NCBI GenBank assembly: GCA_045616505.1
Contig: JAZLGV010000127.1
Coordinates: 1-58,802, forward strand
DNA from: JAKSUT01 sp045616505
GTDB lineage: Bacteria > Cyanobacteriota > Vampirovibrionia > Gastranaerophilales > Gastranaerophilaceae
Reading direction: 5' to 3'
Length of the DNA stretch: 58,802 bases
Part shown: positions 35,694 to 42,502 of the stretch, one piece after another
Numbering within the stretch: the first letter of the stretch is position 1
Layout of the letters: every line of letters starts with the position of its first letter
Program-made: the position numbers and the translations under genes
The notes under the pieces: generated by a model
The model's database searches: none
What the model saw: the letters and a program-made list of their open reading frames with translations, nothing else
What the model was told of the DNA's origin: nothing

Positions 35694-36577
35694 ATATAAT
35701 CCTCCCTAGATGTTTTTTCTCCGAAAAATTTAACTTCAGGTTCAAGTTTTATATCAAATTTTTCTAAAACAGCATTGTGCATTTTAAGCATTAGTTCCAA
35801 AACGTCTGTTGAAGTTGCTTTTTGTTCGCTGTTTACGATGAAATTTGCATGTTTTTCCCAAATCTTTGCTCCACCGATAGCAAGATTTTTTGCCCCTGCT
35901 TCGTCAATCAATCTGCCTGCTGAAAATCCTTCTGGGTTTTTGAAAATTGAACCTGCATTTGGCATTGCTAAATTTGGTTGATGAGCTTTTCTGAATAATA
36001 AATTATTTCTTATTGTTTCTGTGATTTTTTCCTTTGATTCTTTTTCTAAATCAAATTTTGCAGATAAAAGAACAAACGGTTTTTTCTGTAAGATTGAGCT
36101 TCTGTATGCGAAATTAACTGCTTCTTTTTTAATTTCTAAAATTTCTTTAGAAGCTAGGTCAAAAACTTTTATGCCTACAAGATAATCGCTAATTGCTTGT
36201 TTGTGTGCCGAAGCGTTCATGTAAATGTTTCCACCGATAGACCCAGGGAAACCAGCCATAAATTCAAAACCTGTAAGCCCTTGTTCTGTCACTTTTTGAG
36301 CAAGCAACGGACCTTTTACACCACATTGAGCTTCTACGTTTGTGCCGTTAATTTCAATACCATTAAGCATTGAGGTTGAAATAACATTTCCTTTTATTCC
36401 ATCTGATGAAATCAGAACATTTGACCAACTTCCAAAGATTAATGGTTCTTTTAATGTCTTTAAAAGGTATGTGAATTCAGCTTCAGTTTTAGGAAAATAT
36501 AATTTTTCTACATCTCCTCCGATTTTGAAAGATGTAAGATTTTTTATGGGATAATTTTCCTTAACTTCAACAAGCAT
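35666..36577 (-). CDS. murB: UDP-N-acetylenolpyruvoylglucosamine reductase
   Basis: NADPH- and FAD-dependent reduction to UDP-MurNAc. 303 residues with NLTSFKIGG, GSWSNVLISSDGIKG, MAGFPGSIGGNIYMNASA, YRSSIL and PNAGSIFKNPEG. The short form without the extra loop matches type II MurB, as in Bacillus and cyanobacteria. Starts in a TAATG overlap with murC; the GAGG about 11 nt upstream may help. Confidence 0.97.
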   Translation of the reverse strand: MLVEVKENYPIKNLTSFKIGGDVEKLYFPKTEAEFTYLLKTLKEPLIFGSWSNVLISSDGIKGNVISTSMLNGIEINGTNVEAQCGVKGPLLAQKVTEQGLTGFEFMAGFPGSIGGNIYMNASAHKQAISDYLVGIKVFDLASKEILEIKKEAVNFAYRSSILQKKPFVLLSAKFDLEKESKEKITETIRNNLLFRKAHQPNLAMPNAGSIFKNPEGFSAGRLIDEAGAKNLAIGGAKIWEKHANFIVNSEQKATSTDVLELMLKMHNAVLEKFDIKLEPEVKFFGEKTSREDYICNILYNQR

Positions 36578-37962
36578 TATGCTTTAACCTCATTTTTTAA
36601 TGCTTCAAGGTCTTTGCCTAATGTAGTGATTGTGCCTGCTCCAAGCCCTACAACTATGTCTGTTGGTTTTAGTTTAGAAATTAATTGTCCAGCAACATCT
36701 TGTATAGAGCCTTTTAAGTATTCGCAAGGTGAATATGAGATTAAATCTTTTGTAAATACATCGCCGTTGATACCTACGATTTCGTCTTCTGATGCTGCGT
36801 AAACATCAGTTACGTAAACCATATCTGCATCTTTGAATGCTTGCAAGAAATTATCCCATAACCCTTTTAATCTTGTGTATCTGTGAGGTTGGAATACTGC
36901 AACTACTCTGCCTTTTGCTCTTGATTTTAGTGCTGCAAGAGTTGCTTTGATTTCTGTTGGGTGGTGAGCATAGTCATCAAAAATCGTAATATCTGCGAAT
37001 TCTGCTGTCTTTTGTAATCTTCTACCCATGCCTGTGAATGTGTAAAAATGTGGTTTTACGACTTCTAAATCAACTTCTGATTTGTGTAAACTTGCGATTA
37101 CTGCAAGAGTGTTATATACGTTGTGAACTCCAGCCATTTGAGTTTTTATAGAAATTAGGAATTCGCCTTTGTAATAAACATCAAATGTTGTGTCGTTTTC
37201 AAGTTTTATGTTTTTTGCCATATAATCAGCATCATTCAAACCGAAAGTTGTGAATTTTGTATTTGGATTTTGTTCAATAAGTTTGTTGTTTCCATCGTTG
37301 TCGTTGTTAATTAGAACGGTTGCATTTTCAGGAAGATTGCTTAAATAAAGTTTGAAAGTATTAAGAATAGCTTGCAAGCCGTCTTCATAAAAATCAAGGT
37401 GGTCGATTTCTAGATTGTTAATAATACTTATTTCAGGTGAATATTTAACGATTGTTCCATCACTTTCATCAAGTTCTGCAACGAAATGTTTACCTTTTCC
37501 TGCGTTTGAATTTATACCAAATTCAGGAACGATTCCGCCAACAACAAAAGATGGTGAAAGGTTTGCTTTTTGTAAAACGTATGCAGCAAGTCCACTTGTT
37601 GTTGTTTTTCCGTGAGTACCAGAAAAACCTAGGAAATATTCTTTCTTTTCTCCACTCAAACCTTTAGATATTTTTTCAAGCATGTCTGAACGGTGTAGGA
37701 TTTCTAAGCCTAATTTTTTTGCTTTTTTAAGTTCAGGGTTAGATTCTCTGATTGCTGTACTAGCAATAACAATACAATTTTCTGGCAAATTTCTTTCGTC
37801 ATGTCCGATATGTATTTTTGCACCAAGTTTTTCTAATTCTTCAATGTTTCTGTTTCTTTTTATGTCAGAGCCTTGAACATCTTCGCCTGCTTCTAAAAGA
37901 TATTTAGCAAGCCCGCTCATTCCTATTCCGCCTATTGCAATAAAATAATATGTATTTTTCAC
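36577..37962 (-). CDS. murC: UDP-N-acetylmuramate--L-alanine ligase
   Basis: Adds L-alanine to UDP-MurNAc. 461 residues: YFIAIGGIGMSGLAKYLL nucleotide-sugar loop, ATP loop FSGTHGKTTTSGL, NNLEIDHLDFY, FDDYAHHPTEIKATL and FQPHRYTRL. I chose GTG 37962 because AAGGAAGAG lies 6-8 nt before it; an upstream in-frame GTG (37986) has no ribosome site and would add eight residues. First gene of the murC-murB-ddl-ftsQ operon. Confidence 0.96.
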   Translation of the reverse strand: MKNTYYFIAIGGIGMSGLAKYLLEAGEDVQGSDIKRNRNIEELEKLGAKIHIGHDERNLPENCIVIASTAIRESNPELKKAKKLGLEILHRSDMLEKISKGLSGEKKEYFLGFSGTHGKTTTSGLAAYVLQKANLSPSFVVGGIVPEFGINSNAGKGKHFVAELDESDGTIVKYSPEISIINNLEIDHLDFYEDGLQAILNTFKLYLSNLPENATVLINNDNDGNNKLIEQNPNTKFTTFGLNDADYMAKNIKLENDTTFDVYYKGEFLISIKTQMAGVHNVYNTLAVIASLHKSEVDLEVVKPHFYTFTGMGRRLQKTAEFADITIFDDYAHHPTEIKATLAALKSRAKGRVVAVFQPHRYTRLKGLWDNFLQAFKDADMVYVTDVYAASEDEIVGINGDVFTKDLISYSPCEYLKGSIQDVAGQLISKLKPTDIVVGLGAGTITTLGKDLEALKNEVKA

Positions 37963-38087
37963 TATATTCTCTTCCTTAAATTTCACTATTCTTTATTAAT
38001 TTTAATACAAATATTACAGATAAAAAATTTTTAACATTCTTAAACATATTGATAAATTCTTTTGCTCAAATAAGTACAATAATTACT

Positions 38088-38135
38088 CCCTCTCCCGATG
38101 GGAGAGGGTATGGGAGAGGGTATGGGTGAGGGGAT
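38088..38135. repeat. GC-rich palindrome merging into a 12-bp tandem repeat
   Basis: CCCTCTCCC (38088-38096), GAT, GGGAGAGGG (38100-38108) forms a perfect 9-bp hairpin. Its right arm begins three 12-bp units, GGGAGAGGGTAT twice (38100-38111, 38112-38123) and GGGTGAGGGGAT (38124-38135). The base composition is far from the surrounding AT-rich DNA. Similar CCCTCTCCC/GGGTGAGGG repeats are known between genes of many bacteria (from memory). Confidence 0.8.
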
Positions 38136-38166
38136 GTCAAAATAAATGAATGCTAGTAAATACTTT

Positions 38167-38192
38167 GTCACCCTGAATTTATTTCAGGGTCT
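38167..38192 (+). repeat. 26-bp palindromic repeat, copy 1
   Basis: Arms ACCCTGAA (38170-38177) and TTCAGGGT (38183-38190) surround loop TTTAT, flanked by GTC and CT. It is the same element as 38251-38276, in opposite orientation, with changed but still paired arms. Confidence 0.8.
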
Positions 38193-38250
38193 TATAAACT
38201 AATGAGTTTTATTGATATTTGGTTCGTTTTTTTTTTATTCTCAACTGGTA

Positions 38251-38276
38251 AGATTCCGAAATAAATTCGGAATGAC
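38251..38276 (-). repeat. 26-bp palindromic repeat, copy 2 (inverted)
   Basis: Arms ATTCCGAA (38253-38260) and TTCGGAAT (38266-38273). Read on the minus strand it keeps the GTCA start, GAATTTATTTC centre and TCT end of copy 1, and all differences are paired substitutions in the stem. Confidence 0.8.
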
Positions 38277-38460
38277 GTATGGGGCATTAGGTTGTTTTGT
38301 GTTCCAATTCTTTACATTTGTTAATAATTATTAAAAATCTTGAAAATACTAGCAAAAATAATGTTTTTTGCTTTTTTAATCTTATATAAACTCTTTGTAT
38401 GTTATAATGTTATAATTGTAAACTATTGTTACAATATTTTATTATACATTAAAGATTTAA
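38277..38460. other. Gene-free AT-rich stretch with possible promoters
   Basis: No reading frame of substance. TATAAT occurs at 38403-38408 and 38411-38416 without clear -35 partners, and a third TATAAT at 38461-38466 precedes the structured leader. The 37963-38087 part upstream of murC likewise shows only AT-rich sequence. Confidence 0.5.
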
Positions 38461-38541
38461 TATAATTGTACCGATAATATGAGCAAAGGGGTACAGTTAG
38501 GTAAGGTCGAAACCTAAACAAGTTAGATTAAGGAAAAGAAA
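38461..38541 (+). promoter_or_regulatory. -10 box and structured 5' leader of the MGLAASQARF gene
   Basis: TATAAT (38461-38466) is followed by two potential hairpins: GTACC (38468-38472) with GGTAC (38490-38494), and TTAGGT (38497-38502) with ACCTAA (38512-38517), loop AAGGTCGAA. AAGGA (38530-38534) is the ribosome site. It matches no riboswitch that I can recognise. If transcription starts after this box only the second hairpin is fully in the RNA. Confidence 0.4.
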
Positions 38542-40497
38542 ATGGGTTTAGCAGCATCACAAGCAAGATTTTTACTTCTATCATCACGTCAGAGTGATGT
38601 AGAGTTAAGAATGCAAAGTATTACTAACCAAAAGTTGGCTTTGCAACGTCAAAGTGGTGATATTGCTACAAAATACCAAAGAGCAATGAATGCTTCAAGC
38701 TTGTTCTGGAATGATAAATCAATTAATTATAATACAATTACGAACCCTACTAACAGTGCTCAATATATGATTACAAACTCTTATGGAGCTGTAGTTCTCG
38801 ATAGTCATTTGGCAGGTTTGTTAAATGACCCAGCTTTGTCAGGTGTGTCAGGTTCAGGTGCTGAGTTTGAAAGTTTGTATCCAAATGCTGAAAAATTTAT
38901 GAAAGCGATTTCTGGTTCTACACTTGAATCTCCAGATTGTCAAACTGCAATAAAAGAAAATGAAGAAGCTCAAAAAAAGAAAGATGAGCAAGATAACGCT
39001 TATAAACCAGGTGAAATAACTGTTAATTACAATGACCATGATCTTATCACAAATTGTGGTACTGCAATTTCAGGTGCGTATAAAGATAATGAACCTCAGC
39101 TTTTGTTGAAAGAAAACATAGCAAAAGAAATCACTTTGAATGAAGATGAAATGGGAAGTGACTCTGGTACTGCAAAAGTTCTAATTGAAGAGAATTATGA
39201 CAAAATTCGCGATGCATACGCAAAGTTTGATGAAATTTTCTTAGGTTCAACAGGCGATGGTGGTTTTGCGGGTTTGTTGAAAGACGGTTATTATAGAACC
39301 TTGTGCTACGGTAAAGACGGTGGCAGTGGTCCAATGAAAGATAATGCTGCAATTGTTGAAGCAGCATGTGATTATGCCGCAAATGCAACAAGAAACCAAT
39401 TTTTGTATGGATATTATGATACAGATGCTACAAATTCAGAAGACGATACTTTTATTGCAAAAGAATACTACGAACATTTGCATGAAGGAACAACACTGTG
39501 GGAAATTCGTCAAGATGAAATTGCTGGTGATGACGAACATATAAACAGAGGTGATGCAGACGAAGAAAAAAATCTTAATACAATAGATTTTTGGGCAAAA
39601 GAAGATTCTGGCTCTTCTGATATGGGTGATCAAAAGACTCTTAGAGCTACTGCAAACTTCCAAGTTTATCCGAAAGAAATAATTGAAACATATATGAATT
39701 ATTTCGATATGTATATGGAACAAAATTATGGTTCAGCAGAAGGTGTTACTGTTGGTAATCCAAACTTAACAGAGAAAACAAAGAAAACAATTGTTACACC
39801 ACAATATACAGATAAGGATGTGGAAAAAGAGAGAAAAAGTTATAAAGATGATATTAAAAATGACCCTAAATATAAAGGTTATACAACCGAAACTTTTGAT
39901 GGTACACATACTGTTGTTACTACGCATACTTATTCAGAAGCTGAAAGTAATTCAATGGTTGATGCAGATGTAGATGCACATATTGAAGCTTGGAAAACTG
40001 AACATACAAAAGTGTTTGAAGCACCAACAGGTTATACATCAACAAGAAAAGAATATGGTGGAACAAATTCAGTTGCGTTGGATGGTACATCTTCTGTTTC
40101 AAAAGCATCAGCAAAAGCTCAATATTATATGAAATTATATAATGCATTGTGTTCATCAGGCTGGGTAACTGATTCGCAAGTAAATAATTCAAATTATTTG
40201 GAAAACCAATTGATGTATGGAAACTACGTAGTTGGTAAGTTGTCAAGTTATGTACGATACAATGAAATATCTGTAACTGATTCTTATACTCCATTCACAA
40301 TTGAGGATGATAAAGAAGCCGCAGATAGAGCAAAACTTGAATACGAAGCAGAAAGAGATGCTCTGGATTATAAAGAAGCCTTGTTAGATGCACAATTAGA
40401 TAGTCTGACAACTGAACGAGAAGAAATAACGACAGAAAAAGAAAGTGTTCAAGCTCTGATTGATGAAAACGTAAAAAAATTCAAGTTGTTTGCTTAA
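38542..40497 (+). CDS. Large acidic protein of the MGLAASQARF type, helical ends
   Basis: 651 residues, no signal peptide or membrane helix. The N-terminal 60 (MGLAASQARFLLLSSRQSDV, then ITNQKLALQRQSGDIATKY) and C-terminal 65 residues (AKLEYEAERDALDYKEAL, LDSLTTEREEITTEKE) are strongly helical and coiled-coil prone. The middle is acidic, rich in Asn, Gly, Tyr and Asp, and poorly conserved in look. Coiled ends around a variable middle is the architecture of flagellin/hook-like and secretion-system filament or needle-tip proteins, though I see no direct homology. From memory this start is common in gut Gastranaerophilales proteins. AAGGA precedes ATG 38542. Function unknown. Confidence 0.75.
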   Translation: MGLAASQARFLLLSSRQSDVELRMQSITNQKLALQRQSGDIATKYQRAMNASSLFWNDKSINYNTITNPTNSAQYMITNSYGAVVLDSHLAGLLNDPALSGVSGSGAEFESLYPNAEKFMKAISGSTLESPDCQTAIKENEEAQKKKDEQDNAYKPGEITVNYNDHDLITNCGTAISGAYKDNEPQLLLKENIAKEITLNEDEMGSDSGTAKVLIEENYDKIRDAYAKFDEIFLGSTGDGGFAGLLKDGYYRTLCYGKDGGSGPMKDNAAIVEAACDYAANATRNQFLYGYYDTDATNSEDDTFIAKEYYEHLHEGTTLWEIRQDEIAGDDEHINRGDADEEKNLNTIDFWAKEDSGSSDMGDQKTLRATANFQVYPKEIIETYMNYFDMYMEQNYGSAEGVTVGNPNLTEKTKKTIVTPQYTDKDVEKERKSYKDDIKNDPKYKGYTTETFDGTHTVVTTHTYSEAESNSMVDADVDAHIEAWKTEHTKVFEAPTGYTSTRKEYGGTNSVALDGTSSVSKASAKAQYYMKLYNALCSSGWVTDSQVNNSNYLENQLMYGNYVVGKLSSYVRYNEISVTDSYTPFTIEDDKEAADRAKLEYEAERDALDYKEALLDAQLDSLTTEREEITTEKESVQALIDENVKKFKLFA

Positions 40498-40510
40498 CAA
40501 AACAAAGATT

Positions 40511-40545
40511 AAAAAATCCCTCTTTTATAAAAAGAGGGATTTTTT
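40511..40545. terminator. Strong terminator after the MGLAASQARF gene
   Basis: A 16-bp perfect stem (40511-40526 with 40530-40545), loop ATA, A run before and T run after. Confidence 0.93.
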
Positions 40546-40627
40546 TGTCGTTATTGCAGTTAATTACTTTAAAATTATTAAAATATGTGAAGTTTTTTGT
40601 ATTATATATCCAATTAGTTTCGTAATA

Positions 40628-40636
40628 TGGTATAAT
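40628..40636 (+). promoter_or_regulatory. Extended -10 promoter of the S1 gene
   Basis: TGG-TATAAT, about 37 nt before ATG 40673, with AGGGG at 40658-40662 as ribosome site. No convincing -35. Confidence 0.5.
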
Positions 40637-40672
40637 GTATCAGTCTATATTTTATTTAGGGGTGTGTTTATT

Positions 40673-41743
40673 ATGGCAATCAGTGAAAATTGTTCAGATT
40701 TAGAATTTGAAAAATTATTAGGAAATTACGATTATAGTTTTAAAAAAGGTGATTTGGTAAAAGGTGTTGTATGGTCTTATGATTCAGAAGGCGTTATTGT
40801 TGATATAGGTGCAAAAACTTCAGCAATTGTTCCTTCAAAAGAGGTTTTGCTAGATTCATCTACTTCTATTTCTTCTGTTTTAGAAAAAGGCAAAGAATAC
40901 GAATTTTTGATTATCAGAGAAGAAGACGAAGATGGAAGATTTGTTCTTTCTCGTAAAAAAGTTGATTTGGCTTATAACTGGAAAGAATTGGAAAAACTTA
41001 AAGAAGCTGATGAAGTTATCATGGGCGAAGTGGTTTCTTGTGTTAAAGGCGGTGTTTTAGTTGATATTTTAGGTATCAGAGGTTTCGTTCCATCAAGTCA
41101 TTTGAGAGCAAAAGATGGAGAAATTAAAGTTGGCGACAAGATTGAATTGAAAATCTTAACTTTGGATAGCCAACAAAATAACTTCATTCTTTCAAATAAA
41201 AAAGTTTTCGCAGAACATGCTGAAGATGCTAAGAAAATGGTGTTCTCACAAATTGAAATCGGTCAAGTTTTGAAAGGTGATGTTGTAAGAATTGCTGATT
41301 TCGGTGCATTTATTGATATAGGTGGAGTTGATGGTTTGCTTCCTCTATCTCAAATTTCTTGGCGTTGGGTTGATCACCCTAGTGACATCTTAAAAGTTGG
41401 TGAAAAAATTGACGTAGAAGTTATTGGTGTTGATCAAGAAAAACATCGTGTAAGTTTGAGTTTGAAAAATCTTGAACCAGATCCTTGGATTGAAGCAGAA
41501 AAACAAATTTCTGAAGGTGATGAAGTTGAAGGAACTATAACAAGAATTAAACACTTTGGTGCATTTGTTGAAGTGTTCCAAGGTGTTGAAGCTTTGTTAC
41601 CTCATAATGAGTTGTTAGATTATCAAAATAACAATGATGTTATCTTAAAAGTTGGTGATAAAATTAACACAGTAATTTTGAAATTCAATCCTGCTGATAA
41701 GAGAATTGCTTTAGGCTTGAATAAAAAAGAAGATAACGAATAA
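40673..41743 (+). CDS. rpsA: Ribosomal protein S1 (four S1 RNA-binding domains)
   Basis: 356 residues with four S1 domains at about 25-95, 110-180, 192-265 and 278-350 (KGDLVKGVVWSYDSEGVIVD, MGEVVSCVKGGVLVDI, LKGDVVRIADFGAFIDIGG, VEGTITRIKHFGAFVEVF). The third, GAFIDIGGVDGLLPLSQIS, is the most canonical. E. coli S1 has six domains; shorter forms occur in cyanobacteria, Firmicutes and relatives. ATG 40673 follows AGGGG; an upstream in-frame ATG would run through the terminator. Binds mRNA on the 30S subunit; leaderless mRNAs, if real here, would not need it. Confidence 0.9.
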   Translation: MAISENCSDLEFEKLLGNYDYSFKKGDLVKGVVWSYDSEGVIVDIGAKTSAIVPSKEVLLDSSTSISSVLEKGKEYEFLIIREEDEDGRFVLSRKKVDLAYNWKELEKLKEADEVIMGEVVSCVKGGVLVDILGIRGFVPSSHLRAKDGEIKVGDKIELKILTLDSQQNNFILSNKKVFAEHAEDAKKMVFSQIEIGQVLKGDVVRIADFGAFIDIGGVDGLLPLSQISWRWVDHPSDILKVGEKIDVEVIGVDQEKHRVSLSLKNLEPDPWIEAEKQISEGDEVEGTITRIKHFGAFVEVFQGVEALLPHNELLDYQNNNDVILKVGDKINTVILKFNPADKRIALGLNKKEDNE

Positions 41744-41773
41744 TTTAAAAAAACAAAAGTTAATATTTAGTTT

Positions 41774-41819
41774 ATTTTGCCATAAGTAGAGGTTATTTTT
41801 TCTTTACTTATGGTAAAAT
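41774..41819. promoter_or_regulatory. 15-bp inverted repeat overlapping a pilin -10 box
   Basis: 41774-41788 pairs with 41805-41819 over 15 bases with one G-U. The right arm contains TGG-TAAAAT (41811-41819), a likely extended -10 for the first prepilin gene. It may end the S1 transcript, act as an operator, or both. Confidence 0.5.
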
Positions 41820-41853
41820 ATATATAGAAGTATTGATTAAGAGAAATTGAATT

Positions 41854-42474
41854 ATGATTAAAACAAAAAGAAATGCTTTTACGTTAGCTGAAATGCTCAT
41901 TGTTATGGGCTTGTTAGGTACTATTTGTGCGGCGTTAATGCCTACAATTCAATCAATTCAGCCTAATCAAAATAAAATTCTTTTAAGAAAAGGTTATAAC
42001 GTAATTGAACGTACTGTCAATTTGTTAATAAATAATGATGATTTATATCCGAATGATACGGCTTTTGCCGATGCCACTTATGGTGGGCCATTGAAATTTT
42101 GTCAAAATTTCCAAGATTCTTTAAATATGATTTCTTTTGGTAATTGCCCAACAACAGGTGGTCCAGTGTTTATCGGTACTACTCCTGATGGTATAGAATG
42201 GTATTATACTGCAGGCGAGTTTACGCAAACTGCAAGTGCTTTTAATAATATTGTTTTGTTTGACGTTAATGGTAGTTCAAAACCACCTAATTGCTCAAGT
42301 TTTGCAGCTGGTTTCCCAAGTGGATATTCAACTTGTGAAGCAGGAAAATCTCCTGATTTGTTTAAAGTTGGTATAAGATGGGACGGAAAAGTTCACATGG
42401 GTGGCGCTATGAATGAAACTGATGCTTATGCAGCAGAAGTTTTGAGTTCTATTACTAATAATTTGAATAATTAA
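41854..42474 (+). CDS. Type IV pilin-like protein (prepilin)
   Basis: 206 residues. Short basic leader MIKTKRNA cleaved before FTLAEML, with Glu at +5, then a 20-residue hydrophobic helix: a class III-signal prepilin processed by PilD. The globular part has paired cysteines and ends with DVNGSSKPPNCS (from 137) and LFKVGIRWDGKV. That tail recurs in the next gene, so it is a conserved surface or calcium-binding-like module. Likely a minor pilin or pseudopilin in the inner membrane or pilus tip. GAGA before ATG 41854 is a modest ribosome site. Confidence 0.92.
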   Translation: MIKTKRNAFTLAEMLIVMGLLGTICAALMPTIQSIQPNQNKILLRKGYNVIERTVNLLINNDDLYPNDTAFADATYGGPLKFCQNFQDSLNMISFGNCPTTGGPVFIGTTPDGIEWYYTAGEFTQTASAFNNIVLFDVNGSSKPPNCSSFAAGFPSGYSTCEAGKSPDLFKVGIRWDGKVHMGGAMNETDAYAAEVLSSITNNLNN

Positions 42475-42502
42475 TAGTTTAAAAGAAAGGCTTTTATAAG
42501 AA

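Noticed and set aside
38160..38300. CRISPR-like repeat array
   Set aside because: Only two copies, inverted relative to each other, with paired differences. This fits palindromic elements rather than direct repeats with spacers, and no cas genes are present.
39131..39391. Antisense frames within the MGLAASQARF gene and the pilin genes
   Set aside because: They have low-complexity His/Leu- or Ile/Phe-rich translations, as expected from the opposite strand of AT-rich genes, with no ribosome sites.
40490..40672. Extended N-terminus of the S1 protein
   Set aside because: The frame is open, but it overlaps the end of the previous gene, its terminator and the TATAAT promoter; AGGGG before ATG 40673 sets the start.
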